Notes: generated from the sequence alone by a model not told the origin. A stretch of DNA of 64,000 nucleotides from an uncultured Geobacter sp. (GCA_903902855.1 CAIUWK010000063.1:23567-87566), one strand, 5' to 3'. Shown: positions 26,370-36,106, counted from the stretch's first letter. Program-made: numbers and translations.

Positions 26370-26475
26370 TGCGCATGTTTTGTGTGGTCTGAAAACTAAT
26401 TTCCTGCAAAAAAGGGGTTATGGTGACGACTATGCAGGTCAACTGCTGATGAATCAGTAGAATTCGGAGGGTCCC

Positions 26476-26847
26476 ATGCTCGGCGCGTATCTCCCCATCG
26501 TTCTCCTAGTCGTTATCGCCGTCCTCTTCGGCCTCGGCTCCCTCGTCTTCTCTTCGCTCATCGGAGCGAAAAAACCGAGCAAGGTTAAGCTTGCTCCCTA
26601 CGAGTGCGGTTGCGAACCGGTGGGAACGGCTCGTGAGCGGTTCTCCATCAAATTCTATCTCATCGCCATGCTCTTCATCCTGTTCGATATCGAGTGTGTC
26701 TTCATGTATCCCTGGGCAGTCGTCTACAAGAGTTACATCGCGGGGGGCTTCGGGACCTTCATCTTAGCCGAGATGCTCGTCTTCATCGCCATCCTTTTTG
26801 TCGGGTACATCTATGTCTGGAAAAAAGGAGCTCTGGAATGGGAGTAA
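26476..26847 (+). CDS. nuoA: NADH-quinone oxidoreductase subunit A
   Basis: 123 residues with three membrane helices, a small membrane-arm subunit of complex I. The conserved loop [24 protein letters not shown], which contacts the quinone channel region, is present. GGAGGG precedes the start. The end overlaps the start of nuoB by ten bases. First of fourteen nuo genes in standard order. Confidence 0.96.
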   Translation: MLGAYLPIVLLVVIAVLFGLGSLVFSSLIGAKKPSKVKLAPYECGCEPVGTARERFSIKFYLIAMLFILFDIECVFMYPWAVVYKSYIAGGFGTFILAEMLVFIAILFVGYIYVWKKGALEWE

Positions 26848-27353
26848 ATCAGCCGCTGGGTGACAACGTCAAGCTCACGACCCTTGACAGCCTCGTCAAC
26901 TGGGCGCGTAAATCCTCCATCTGGCCCATGACCTTCGGTCTTGCCTGTTGCGCCATCGAGATGATGGCCACCGGCGCGGCTAAGCATGACCTGGACCGGT
27001 TCGGGATCATCTTTCGGGCATCTCCCCGCCAGGCCGACTGCATCATCATCGCCGGCACCGTGACCAAGAAGATGCTCCCCGTCATTCAGACCGTGTACGA
27101 GCAGATGCCGGAGCCCAAGTGGGTCATCGCCATGGGAGCCTGTGCCTGTTCCGGCGGGATCTTCGATACTTACAGCGTGGTCCAGGGGATCGACGAGGGA
27201 CTTCCCGTTGATGTCTATATCCCAGGCTGTCCTCCGCGCCCCGAGGCGCTCCTCTATGGTCTCATCAAGCTTCAGGAAAAGATTGCCGGGGAGCGTAACT
27301 CCTTCGGCTCAACCATCGGTCTTGGTGAGCGGTTGCCGCCGGCTGCCGCCTGA
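26838..27353 (+). CDS. nuoB: NADH-quinone oxidoreductase subunit B
   Basis: 171 residues. Carries cluster N2, the last [4Fe-4S] centre before quinone. The ligands are the tandem cysteines in [23 protein letters not shown] and the PGCPPRP motif. The frame extends far upstream through nuoA, but ATG 26838 ([10 protein letters not shown]) is the expected start, with AAGGAG 9 bases ahead, and overlaps nuoA. Confidence 0.96.
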   Translation: MGVNQPLGDNVKLTTLDSLVNWARKSSIWPMTFGLACCAIEMMATGAAKHDLDRFGIIFRASPRQADCIIIAGTVTKKMLPVIQTVYEQMPEPKWVIAMGACACSGGIFDTYSVVQGIDEGLPVDVYIPGCPPRPEALLYGLIKLQEKIAGERNSFGSTIGLGERLPPAAA

Positions 27354-27401
27354 TCCTGGCGACGTGATCTGAACAAACCCATCTGCGAAAGGTAGATTGA
27401 T

Positions 27402-27887
27402 ATGGCAGAAAATCATAGAGCAGTAGTCAAACTGAAGGAGAAGTTCGCGGATTCACTCTTGGAGGTAAAGGAGTTTCGCGGTGAGGTCACGGTAACGGTG
27501 AAGAAGGAAAACATCGTGGCCATCTGCACCTTCCTTCGGGACAGCCTCAAATACAACCTTCTCTCCGACGTCACCGCAGTGGATTATCTGGGGCGCGAGC
27601 CGCGTTTCATGATGGTCTACAACCTCTACTCCATCCCCAACAAGGACCGGCTCAGGGTGAAGGCGCCGGTGGAAGAGAGTCAGACATCGGTGGATACCGT
27701 CAGCACGGTATGGTCCACGGCCAACTGGTTGGAGCGGGAGGTGTTCGACCTCTTCGGGATCACCTTCACCGGCCATCCCGATCTCCGCCGCATCCTCTTG
27801 ACGGATGACTGGGTCGGTCACCCGCTGCGAAAAGATTACCCCCTCCAGGGACCTGACCGGGAACCATACCAGGGACGTTTGTCATAG
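27402..27887 (+). CDS. nuoC: NADH-quinone oxidoreductase subunit C
   Basis: 161 residues of the 30-kDa hydrophilic subunit. The signature ERE(V)FDLFGITFTGHPDLRRIL and the C-terminal DWVGHPLRKDYPL are present. It is separate from nuoD, not fused as in E. coli. AAAGG precedes the start. The following 72-base gap to nuoD contains a repeat tract. Confidence 0.96.
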   Translation: MAENHRAVVKLKEKFADSLLEVKEFRGEVTVTVKKENIVAICTFLRDSLKYNLLSDVTAVDYLGREPRFMMVYNLYSIPNKDRLRVKAPVEESQTSVDTVSTVWSTANWLEREVFDLFGITFTGHPDLRRILLTDDWVGHPLRKDYPLQGPDREPYQGRLS

Positions 27888-27891
27888 TGCA

Positions 27892-27947
27892 ATGGACAAT
27901 GGACAAGGGACAAATGTCAGTTATCAATTGTCAATTATCAATTAGCA
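27892..27947. repeat. Repeat tract between nuoC and nuoD
   Basis: Three AATGGACAA/AAGGGACAA-like units (27892-27915) are followed by inverted TTATCAATTG/TTGTCAATT units (27920-27944). It starts four bases after the nuoC stop and makes a weak inverted repeat, the same plan as the other families here with shorter arms. Confidence 0.65.
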
Positions 27948-27959
27948 GTGAGGCGATCA

Positions 27960-29132
27960 ATGGCTAGTACGGAAATCATGACGGTAAACATGGGACCTCA
28001 GCACCCGTCCACCCACGGTGTGCTCCGGTTGGTCATCGAACTGGACGGCGAGATCATCAGGAAGATCACCCCGCACATCGGGTATCTCCACCGGGGGATC
28101 GAGAAACTCTCCGAGCATCGGACCTACCACCAGATCATCCCGCTCACCGACCGGCTTGACTACCTGGCCCCCATGAGTAACAACCTGGGGTACGTCCTGG
28201 CAGTGGAGAAACTCCTGGATATCAAGGTCCCGGAACGGGCCCAGACCATCCGGGTTATCCTGGCCGAACTGACCCGTATCAAGTCTCACCTGGTCTGGCT
28301 TGCCTGTCATGCCTTGGATATCGGCGCCATGACCGTTTTCATCTATGCCTTCCGAGAACGTGAGAAGGTCATGGAACTCTATGAAAAACTCTCCGGCGCC
28401 CGGATGACCAGCAATTATTTCCGGGTGGGGGGGCTCTCCGCCGAGCTCTACGACGGGTTCGAGAAGGACGTGCGGGAGATTCTCGACACTTTCCCCGGCT
28501 ACTTCGATACCTATGAGGGACTCCTGACCAAGAATACCATCTGGCTCCAGCGGACCGTCGGTAACGGCGTCATCTCCGCCGAAGACGCGGTGGATGCCGG
28601 AATCACCGGTCCGGCTCTGCGCGGTTCCGGGGTCAACTGGGACATGCGGCGGGACAACCCCTATAGCGGCTATGAGAAGTACAAGTTCGTCGTGCCGGTG
28701 GGGGAGAAGTGCGATACGTTTGATCGCTACAAGGTTCGCCTGGTAGAGATGCGCGAGTCGGTGAAGATAGTCCGGCAGGCGCTGGATTCCCTCAAGCCGG
28801 GGCCGATCCTGGCTGACTCACCTCAGGTCTGTTATCCGGCCAAGGATTCCGTCTATAACACCATCGAAGGTCTCATCCATCACTTCAAGATCGCCAGCGA
28901 AGGGTTCCCGGCGCCGGAAGGTGAAATCTATCAGGCAGTGGAGGCTCCCAAGGGGGAGTTGGGCTACTATCTGGTGAGTGACGGCGGCAACAAACCGTAC
29001 CGGATGCGGATTCGTCCCCCCTCATTCTGCAACCTCTCGGCCATCGAGAAGATGGCCAACGGCTCCATGATCGCCGACCTGGTGGCTGTCATCGGAACCT
29101 TGGACATCGTCCTCGGGGATATCGACCGCTAA
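27960..29132 (+). CDS. nuoD: NADH-quinone oxidoreductase subunit D
   Basis: 390 residues of the 49-kDa subunit, which forms the quinone-binding pocket with NuoB and is related to NiFe-hydrogenase large subunits. Key segments: MGPQHPSTHGVLRLV, HIGYLHRGIEKL, and the C-terminal IRPPSFCNLSAIEKM. ATG 27960 (MASTEIMTVN) is preferred over GTG 27948 because GAGG lies seven bases before it. Confidence 0.96.
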   Translation: MASTEIMTVNMGPQHPSTHGVLRLVIELDGEIIRKITPHIGYLHRGIEKLSEHRTYHQIIPLTDRLDYLAPMSNNLGYVLAVEKLLDIKVPERAQTIRVILAELTRIKSHLVWLACHALDIGAMTVFIYAFREREKVMELYEKLSGARMTSNYFRVGGLSAELYDGFEKDVREILDTFPGYFDTYEGLLTKNTIWLQRTVGNGVISAEDAVDAGITGPALRGSGVNWDMRRDNPYSGYEKYKFVVPVGEKCDTFDRYKVRLVEMRESVKIVRQALDSLKPGPILADSPQVCYPAKDSVYNTIEGLIHHFKIASEGFPAPEGEIYQAVEAPKGELGYYLVSDGGNKPYRMRIRPPSFCNLSAIEKMANGSMIADLVAVIGTLDIVLGDIDR

Positions 29133-29169
29133 GCGTGCCGTACCGATGCAACAAAGGAGATAGGTGGAG

Positions 29170-29688
29170 ATGAGCCACGCCCCAGCAAAGAAAGTTGCCA
29201 CTGAAGATGCCCCGGCGGAAGAGGTCGACCTCACCGCGGCTAACCAGATCATCGACAAATATCTGACCCTACCCGGCAATCTCATGCCGGTGCTCCAGGG
29301 TATCCAGGACTCATACGGTTTTGTCCCACCCCCTACGGTGGCGCTGGTGGCGGAGCGACTCAACGTCTATCCCAGCCAGATCTATGGGGTTTTGACCTTC
29401 TACTCCCAGTTCCACCTGAAGCCGCGGGGGAGATATATCATCCGCGTCTGTGTAGGGACCGCCTGCCACGTCCAGGGAGCGGAACGAATTGTGGAGACAT
29501 TCTTCGGCAAACTGGGGATCGGCCATGCCGAGACCTCGATCGATCTTCGCTACACCTTTGAGAAAGTTGCCTGTCTTGGCGCTTGCGGCATGGCGCCGCT
29601 GGCCATGGTCAACGACGACACCTACGGCAAGATGACTGTCCAGAAAGTGGATGACATTATTGCCGAATACAACCAGCGGCCCATGTAG
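29170..29688 (+). CDS. nuoE: NADH-quinone oxidoreductase subunit E
   Basis: 172 residues with a thioredoxin-like [2Fe-2S] fold (cluster N1a). Ligands are in VCVGTACHVQGA and VACLGACGMAPLAMVN. ATG 29170 is used; an in-frame GTG at 29164 lies four bases after AAGGAG and is a close competitor. An N-terminal extension rich in Ala and Glu precedes the domain. Part of the NADH input module with NuoF and NuoG. Confidence 0.95.
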   Translation: MSHAPAKKVATEDAPAEEVDLTAANQIIDKYLTLPGNLMPVLQGIQDSYGFVPPPTVALVAERLNVYPSQIYGVLTFYSQFHLKPRGRYIIRVCVGTACHVQGAERIVETFFGKLGIGHAETSIDLRYTFEKVACLGACGMAPLAMVNDDTYGKMTVQKVDDIIAEYNQRPM

Positions 29689-29722
29689 CTAGCGACCCGA
29701 AGTACAGAGGACATTTCAGACT

Positions 29723-31504
29723 ATGGCTGAACATGCGGGAATCCAGATACTGATCTGCCAGGGAACCGGCGGCATCTCTGCCGGCGCCAAGAAGGTCGAG
29801 CACGAGTTTACCAGGCTCATCGCCGAAATGGGGATCGACGCCAAGGTGGGAAAGCGATGTGATGTGGTCAAGACCGGCTGTCGGGGGCTCTGCGCCAACG
29901 ACGTGCTGGTGGACATCATCACCCCGGAACTGGGACGAATCACCTATGATTTCGTTCAGCCCGAGGACGTGGCCGCCATCCTGAGCGAGCATATCGTCAA
30001 CCAGGCTCCCATTCTCAAGAAAAAGGCCAAAGACTACTACAACAAGTTCGTGGATGCCCAGATGCGGGTGGTCATGACCGGTTGTGGCCAGATCGACCCG
30101 GAGAAGATCGAGGCGTTCCTGGCGGAAGACGGGTTCAAGGCCATCGAGAAGTGCGTCAAGAGCATGACGCCGGTCCAGGTCACCGACGAGGTGAAGAAGT
30201 CGGGACTGCGTGGTCGTGGGGGGGGCGGTTTCCCCACCGGTATGAAGTGGTCCTTCTGCGCAGCCACCCCAGGCAAGCAGAAGTACATCATCTGCAACGC
30301 CGATGAAGGTGACCCCGGCGCATTCATGGACCGTTCCATCCTGGAAGGTGACCCCTACTGCGTCATCGAAGGGATGATGATCGCGGGGTACGCCATCGGC
30401 GCCACCAAGGGATACGTCTATGTCCGGGCCGAGTACCCCCTGGCCATCGAACGGCTTCAACGGGCACTGGATGACTGCCGTTCCAAGAATTACCTGGGAT
30501 ACGACATCCAGGGGTGGGGTTTCGACTTCGACCTGATCATCAAGAAGGGGGCAGGTGCCTTTGTCTGCGGTGAAGAGACCGCACTCATGGCTTCCATTGA
30601 GGGTGAGCGCGGCATGCCGCGGCCACGTCCCCCCTTCCCGGCGGTGAAGGGTCTCTGGGGTAAGCCCACCAATATCAACAATGTCGAGACCTTTGCCAAC
30701 ATCCGGCATATCATCAACAAGGGGTCCGAGTGGTACGCCTCCCTGGGTACCGACACCACCAAGGGGACCAAGATCTTCGCGGTAACCGGCAAGGTTAAGC
30801 ATACCGGCCTGGTAGAGGTTCCGGCGGGAATGTCGGTTCGCTCCGTCATCTATGACGTCTGCGGCGGCATCGCCAACAACCGGAAGTTCAAGGCGGTTCA
30901 GGCGGGTGGTCCGTCCGGTGGCTGTATCCCCTCGGAAGTGCTGGACACCCCGGTGGATTACGACTCCCTCATCAAGGCCGGTGCCATGATGGGTTCCGGC
31001 GGTCTCGTCGTCATGGACGAAACCACCTGCATGGTGGACGTGGCCCGCTTCTTCCTCACCTTTACCCGGGACGAATCCTGCGGCAAGTGTGTTCCCTGCC
31101 GGGTGGGGTTGAAGGCGATGCTGGACATCCTGGAGCGGATCACCGAAGGGCGAGGCGAGCTCAAGGATATCGACACCCTCCTGGAGATGGGGAGCATTAT
31201 CAAGAAGGCTTCCCTCTGCGGTCTGGGACAGACGGCTCCTAACCCGATCCTCTCCACGGTGAAGTACTTCCGTCACGAGTACGAGGCGCACATCGTCGAC
31301 AAGCGGTGCCCCTCCAACTGTTGCAAGGAGCTGCTCCTCTGGAAGGTGGTGGATGAGAAGTGCGTCAAATGCGGCGCCTGCCTCAAGGCCTGTCCCTCCA
31401 ATGCCATCAAGTGGCAAAAAGGGGAGGTTGCCTACCTCATTCAGGAAAACTGCACCAAGTGCAAGTCGTGCTATGACGCCTGCCGCTTCATGGCCATTGA
31501 ATAA
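29723..31504 (+). CDS. nuoF: NADH-quinone oxidoreductase subunit F, long form with extra Fe-S domains
   Basis: 593 residues, longer than the usual 430-450. An N-terminal thioredoxin-like [2Fe-2S] domain (IQILICQGTGGIS ... CRGLCAND) precedes the core. The core has the NADH site GRGGGGFPTGMKW, the FMN site GAGAFVCGEETALMAS and the N3 cluster ESCGKCVPCR. A C-terminal two-cluster ferredoxin (CVKCGACLKACP and CTKCKSCYDACR) ends the protein. This layout is like NAD(P)-reducing hydrogenase and electron-bifurcating flavoprotein subunits. It sits in the normal nuoF place, so it is expected to oxidise NADH for complex I, but the added clusters could admit ferredoxin or another donor. Confidence 0.95.
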   Translation: MAEHAGIQILICQGTGGISAGAKKVEHEFTRLIAEMGIDAKVGKRCDVVKTGCRGLCANDVLVDIITPELGRITYDFVQPEDVAAILSEHIVNQAPILKKKAKDYYNKFVDAQMRVVMTGCGQIDPEKIEAFLAEDGFKAIEKCVKSMTPVQVTDEVKKSGLRGRGGGGFPTGMKWSFCAATPGKQKYIICNADEGDPGAFMDRSILEGDPYCVIEGMMIAGYAIGATKGYVYVRAEYPLAIERLQRALDDCRSKNYLGYDIQGWGFDFDLIIKKGAGAFVCGEETALMASIEGERGMPRPRPPFPAVKGLWGKPTNINNVETFANIRHIINKGSEWYASLGTDTTKGTKIFAVTGKVKHTGLVEVPAGMSVRSVIYDVCGGIANNRKFKAVQAGGPSGGCIPSEVLDTPVDYDSLIKAGAMMGSGGLVVMDETTCMVDVARFFLTFTRDESCGKCVPCRVGLKAMLDILERITEGRGELKDIDTLLEMGSIIKKASLCGLGQTAPNPILSTVKYFRHEYEAHIVDKRCPSNCCKELLLWKVVDEKCVKCGACLKACPSNAIKWQKGEVAYLIQENCTKCKSCYDACRFMAIE

Positions 31505-31546
31505 CAGCGATATAACGATCAAGCAGTCACGAGGATAGAGGGTACG

Positions 31547-34030
31547 ATGGTTAACCTTACGATCGACGACAAGCAGGTGACGGTGGAGAAGGACGCGACG
31601 ATCTACGACGCGGCCAAGAGCGCCGGCATCAAGATCCCCATACTCTGCCACGACAAGAAACTCCACCCATTCGGCGGCTGCCGGATGTGTCTCGTGGAGG
31701 TGGAACAGATGAAGGGGCGTCTCATCCCCTCCTGCACCACACCGGCCACCGAGGGGATGATCGTCCGGACCAGTAACGAGGAGATCCTCAAGGCGCGGAA
31801 ACTGGTGCTGGAACTGCTTCTTCTCAAACACCCGGTGGACTGCCCGGTCTGCGATGCCGCCGGCGACTGCGACCTGCAGAACCTCACCTATGAGTACGGT
31901 GTCAGCAAGAACCCGCTCCAGGACGAGAAGTTCCGCTGGGAGATCGACTACATCAATCCGCTCATCGAACGGGACATGAACCGTTGCGTTCACTGCGGCA
32001 AGTGTGCCCGGATCTGTGACGAGATCGTCTCCTTCGGCGCCTATACGTTCATCAACCGGGGGATCGACGCCAAGATGGGGACCGCCTTTGACGGCCCACT
32101 GGATTGCGAATTCTGCGGTTCCTGCGTCTCGGTCTGTCCGGTGGGTGCGCTCCTTTCCCGTCCCTTCAAGTTCAAGGCTCGCTGGTGGTCCATGCAGAAG
32201 GTGAAAACCGTCTGTTCCTACTGCGGCACCGGCTGTCAGTTGACCCTGGGAGTCAAGGACAACAAGGTTCTCACCACCATCTACGATGAGAATCAGGGGT
32301 TCCATAACGGTCAACTCTGCACCCGTGGTCGCTGGGGATATCAGTTCGTCAACAGCGAGAAGCGACTGACCACCCCGCTGATCAGAAAAGGAAACAGTCT
32401 GGTAGAAGCCGGCTGGGACGAGGCGCTTGCCCTTGTCGCTTCCAAGCTGCGTGAGGCCAAGGGGGCCGTCGCCGGTCTCGTAACACCGCGCCTCACCAAC
32501 GAGGAACTCTTCCTCTTCAAGAAATTTTTTACCGACGGGCTTGGGTGCGAAAGTATCGATCACTCCGCCGGGTACGCCCATGGAGCGCTCACGGAAGCCG
32601 CCGTCAAGGGGTTGGGTCAGGGGGCATCGCCGTCGGTAATCGCCGATATCCAGAAAACCGATCTTCTCCTGGTGGTAAAGACCGACGCCTATGAGACGCA
32701 CCCGGTCCTCGGTTTCGAGATCAACCTGGGGGTTAAACGTCAGGGGGTCAATCTCCGCCTCGTCTCTGACAAGAAGGGGAAGCTTTCCCGTCTCCCAGGA
32801 GCCCAGACTCTGGTGCATACCCCGGGGAGTGAGGTTACCCTCTTCAATACCCTGACCAATATCATCATCACCGAGAAGCTGGCCGACGCCGGCGCAGCTG
32901 CTCTCCCGGGCTATGAACTTCTTGTAAAGGGGGTTGCAGGATACACCCCGGAGAAGGGAGCTGTAGCCACCGGTCTTGGCGCCGATGAGCTCACCGCACT
33001 TGCCAGGGAGTACGCAGCAGCCGAGAAGGCTTTGATTCTCCTCCCCTTGGGGCTGGGCTATCCCGGTCACAACGCCACACTGGCTCAGGCGCTCCTTAAT
33101 CTGGCCATCCTCACCGGTCGAATCGGGAAAGAAGGTTCCGGCGTTCTCTTTCTGGGAGAAAAGAACAACAGCCAGGGTGCCGTGGATATGGGGATCATCC
33201 CGGGCGCCAAGGGAAAAGACGCTGCCGGTATCATAGCCGGTTGCGCCTCAGGCGAGATCAAGGCTCTCTACATCGCCGGTGAAAATCCCGTTGTCTCCTA
33301 TCCTGACCGGAAGAAGGTTGAGGCGGCTCTGGAAAAGGTCGGATTTCTGGTGGTTCAGGATCTCTTCCTCACCGAGACCGCGGCCAAGGCAGATGTGGTA
33401 CTCCCGGTCTGCTCGTTTGCCGAGAAGGATGGGACCTTCACCAGTGTGGGACGTAATGTACAGAAGGTCACCAAGGCGATCAAGCCTGTGGGGACGTCGA
33501 AAACAGACTTCGAGATCTTCAACAAACTCTTTGCCGAATTTACCGGAAAACCGCTCTACCTCTCCAGTCAGGCCGTTTTTGCCGAGATAGCGGAATCGGT
33601 TCCAGGCTACGCCGGCCTCACCTGGGCCAAGCTGGGAAGCAACGGTATCGTGCGACCGGTGGCACTCTCGCCGAAATTCGTTCCGGTGGAGTCTGTCGTG
33701 TCTGTTCCCCAACCGGGCAAGTTCGCCCTCCTCACCGGGAGCGCTCTCAATCATAGCGGAACCCTCTCCCAGTATGGCGAAGGACCCATGATGGTCTGCC
33801 CGGAAGGATACGTGGAGTTCGGTCGGGATGACGCCAAGAAACTTGGGCTGATCGAGAAGGGAACGGTCACCGTCACTTCCGACGCAGGTTCCGTGAAACT
33901 GCAGGTCAAGCTGGGGAATCGTCTCCCGGCCGGGGTTCTCTTTGCCCCCTATCACTTCGGTGTGAACTCCATTAACACTGTCGCCGTCGGCGCCCCGGTT
34001 ACCTGGGTCAACGTGGCGAAGGCGGAATAA
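31547..34030 (+). CDS. nuoG: NADH-quinone oxidoreductase subunit G
   Basis: 827 residues. In order: a [2Fe-2S] domain (ILCHDKK ... GGCRMCLVEVE ... CTTP), the His/Cys3 cluster (HPVDCPVCDAAGDCDLQ), two ferredoxin clusters (CVHCGKCARICDE and CEFCGSCVSVCP), then a molybdopterin-oxidoreductase-like domain with its own [4Fe-4S] motif CSYCGTGCQL. The extra cluster corresponds to N7 of bacterial enzymes. Carries electrons from NuoF to NuoI and NuoB. Confidence 0.96.
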   Translation: MVNLTIDDKQVTVEKDATIYDAAKSAGIKIPILCHDKKLHPFGGCRMCLVEVEQMKGRLIPSCTTPATEGMIVRTSNEEILKARKLVLELLLLKHPVDCPVCDAAGDCDLQNLTYEYGVSKNPLQDEKFRWEIDYINPLIERDMNRCVHCGKCARICDEIVSFGAYTFINRGIDAKMGTAFDGPLDCEFCGSCVSVCPVGALLSRPFKFKARWWSMQKVKTVCSYCGTGCQLTLGVKDNKVLTTIYDENQGFHNGQLCTRGRWGYQFVNSEKRLTTPLIRKGNSLVEAGWDEALALVASKLREAKGAVAGLVTPRLTNEELFLFKKFFTDGLGCESIDHSAGYAHGALTEAAVKGLGQGASPSVIADIQKTDLLLVVKTDAYETHPVLGFEINLGVKRQGVNLRLVSDKKGKLSRLPGAQTLVHTPGSEVTLFNTLTNIIITEKLADAGAAALPGYELLVKGVAGYTPEKGAVATGLGADELTALAREYAAAEKALILLPLGLGYPGHNATLAQALLNLAILTGRIGKEGSGVLFLGEKNNSQGAVDMGIIPGAKGKDAAGIIAGCASGEIKALYIAGENPVVSYPDRKKVEAALEKVGFLVVQDLFLTETAAKADVVLPVCSFAEKDGTFTSVGRNVQKVTKAIKPVGTSKTDFEIFNKLFAEFTGKPLYLSSQAVFAEIAESVPGYAGLTWAKLGSNGIVRPVALSPKFVPVESVVSVPQPGKFALLTGSALNHSGTLSQYGEGPMMVCPEGYVEFGRDDAKKLGLIEKGTVTVTSDAGSVKLQVKLGNRLPAGVLFAPYHFGVNSINTVAVGAPVTWVNVAKAE

Positions 34031-34058
34031 AATTACCTGAACAAGGGGTAGATGGCTC

Positions 34059-35153
34059 ATGGAATACGAAATTCTAGGTTTGCCCGTGTGGTATTACATC
34101 GCCATGGTGGCCAAGGTTCTGGTGGTTTTTGTCTGGGTGCTGCTCACCGTCGCCTATGCCACCTATGCCGAACGGAAGATCATCGGCCACATGCAGGTCC
34201 GACTGGGACCCATGCGCACCGGTTGGCACGGTCTGCTCCAGCCCATTGCCGACGGACTGAAGCTCTTCTTCAAGGAGGAGATCATCCCGGCGGAAGCGAG
34301 CACCTTCGCTTTTCTCGTGGCGCCGCTCATCGCGCTGGTTCCGGCGTTCATCTCCTTCGCCGTCATCCCCTTCGGGAGTACCATTACCGTCGGTGGCTAC
34401 AAGATTCCGCTGCAGATCGCGGCTTTTGCCGACAAGAGCGGGGGGGTAGTGGATGTCAATGTGGGTGTTCTCTACATCCTGGCCCTCTCATCCCTGGGTG
34501 TTTACGGGATAGTCCTGGCCGGCTGGTCGTCCAACAGCAAGTACTCTCTGCTGGGGGGACTGCGCGCATCGGCACAGATGATTTCCTATGAGCTGGCAGC
34601 CGGTCTCTCCCTCATCACGGTATTCATGGTCTCCGGTTCCCTGTCGCTGCAGACGATTGTCGCAGATCAGGCCGCTTTCGGCTGGTACGCCTGGCGCAAC
34701 CCCTTTCTTTTCGCAGCATTTATCATCTTCTTCATCTGCTCCCTGGCGGAGATAAACCGAACCCCCTTCGACCTTCCCGAGGCGGAGACGGAACTGGTCT
34801 CGGGTTTCTGTACGGAATATTCTTCAATGAAATACGCCATGTTCTTCATGGCAGAATACGCCAACATGATCACGGTCTGCGCCATTACGGTTACCCTGTT
34901 CCTGGGTGGGTGGCACGGCCCCTTCACCGACGCCATGCCGCTCTTGTCACCTTTCTATTTCATCGCCAAAGTCTACACCCTTATTTTCACCTGCATGTGG
35001 ATTCGGGCCACGTATCCCCGCTACCGCTATGACCAGCTCATGGGGCTTGGGTGGAAGTTTTTCCTCCCCATCACCCTCGTTCTCATCGTCGGCAACGCAT
35101 TCTGGATAAACGTCATCGGGGCCGGCAACTGGCTTGGCGGCCTGTTCGCCTAA
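34059..35153 (+). CDS. nuoH: NADH-quinone oxidoreductase subunit H
   Basis: 364 residues with about eight or nine transmembrane helices; lines the quinone cavity at the junction of the two arms. The family signatures YAERKIIGHMQVRLGPMRTG and RTPFDLPEAETELVSGFCTEYSS are intact. AAGGGG lies upstream of the ATG. Confidence 0.97.
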   Translation: MEYEILGLPVWYYIAMVAKVLVVFVWVLLTVAYATYAERKIIGHMQVRLGPMRTGWHGLLQPIADGLKLFFKEEIIPAEASTFAFLVAPLIALVPAFISFAVIPFGSTITVGGYKIPLQIAAFADKSGGVVDVNVGVLYILALSSLGVYGIVLAGWSSNSKYSLLGGLRASAQMISYELAAGLSLITVFMVSGSLSLQTIVADQAAFGWYAWRNPFLFAAFIIFFICSLAEINRTPFDLPEAETELVSGFCTEYSSMKYAMFFMAEYANMITVCAITVTLFLGGWHGPFTDAMPLLSPFYFIAKVYTLIFTCMWIRATYPRYRYDQLMGLGWKFFLPITLVLIVGNAFWINVIGAGNWLGGLFA

Positions 35154-35177
35154 TCATCATCACGGAAGGATAGCGTC

Positions 35178-35588
35178 ATGCTCAATGTTGCCTCGCCGCT
35201 CATAAATGGTCTGAAGATAACACTCCAGCACCTCTTCAAGAAGCCGGTCACACTCCAGTACCCCACGGAACGTCCGGTTGTGGGGCCCCGTTTCCGGGGG
35301 CTTCATGCCCTGAACCGGTTCCATGACCGCTCCAAGTGTGTGGCTTGCTACCTCTGCCCCACGGTTTGCCCGGCCAAGTGTATCACGGTGGAAGCGGCCG
35401 AAGACCCAATAACCCATGAGAAGTACGCCTCACGTTACGACATCGACATCCTCCGTTGCATCTTCTGCGGCTACTGTGTGGAGGCATGCCCGGTGGACGC
35501 CGTCAAGATGACGGAAAATTTCGAACTGGCCAACTACAAGCGTGAAGATTTCGCCTACACGCAGGAAATGCTTACCGACAAGAAGTAA
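35178..35588 (+). CDS. nuoI: NADH-quinone oxidoreductase subunit I
   Basis: 136 residues holding two [4Fe-4S] clusters (N6a and N6b) in CVACYLCPTVCP and CIFCGYCVEACP. Connects the peripheral arm to cluster N2 in NuoB. AAGGA precedes the start. Confidence 0.96.
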   Translation: MLNVASPLINGLKITLQHLFKKPVTLQYPTERPVVGPRFRGLHALNRFHDRSKCVACYLCPTVCPAKCITVEAAEDPITHEKYASRYDIDILRCIFCGYCVEACPVDAVKMTENFELANYKREDFAYTQEMLTDKK

Positions 35589-35599
35589 AAGGAGCGACA

Positions 35600-36106
35600 A
35601 TGCCGGAAATACTCTTCTTTAGTCTTGTGGCGGGCGTGGCGATCATCTCCAGTATCCTGGTAGTCGCCATGCGCAATCCGATCAACTGCGCCCTCTCCCT
35701 GATCATGACCTTCTTCTGTATGGCGACCCTCTACGTGATGCTCGACGCTCCGTTCATGGCCGCCACTCAGGTCATCGTCTATGCCGGCGCTATCATGGTT
35801 CTGATTGTCTTCGTCATCATGCTCCTCAACATGCGAACGGAAACGAGCAAGAATTACGTTCACGGCGTGCTGGTGAGCAGTATCGTCGCGGTCCTCACCC
35901 TCTTCGTGATCAGCGGCTTCTTGTCCAAGAGCCCACTCACCGGTGCCACCGGGGACATGACCCCGGAGCTTGTTACCAAGGTGGGGCATGTGGAGCTGAT
36001 CGGCAAGGCGATGTTCTCACAGTTCCTTCTCCCCTTCGAGATCACATCGATCCTGCTTCTGGTCGCCATCGTCGGCTCCGTGATCCTGGCCAAGCGCAAA
36101 CTCTAG
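35600..36106 (+). CDS. nuoJ: NADH-quinone oxidoreductase subunit J
   Basis: 168 residues, five predicted membrane helices. The conserved third helix region (ATQVIVYAGAIMVLIVFVIMLL) with its pi-bulge glycine is evident. Starts eleven bases after nuoI, with AAAGGAG upstream. Confidence 0.95.
   Translation: MPEILFFSLVAGVAIISSILVVAMRNPINCALSLIMTFFCMATLYVMLDAPFMAATQVIVYAGAIMVLIVFVIMLLNMRTETSKNYVHGVLVSSIVAVLTLFVISGFLSKSPLTGATGDMTPELVTKVGHVELIGKAMFSQFLLPFEITSILLLVAIVGSVILAKRKL

Noticed and set aside
29657..33070. A 1137-codon open frame on the minus strand across nuoE, nuoF and nuoG
   Set aside because: It is antisense to three clearly conserved genes; such frames arise from GC-rich codon use and the product has no domain.
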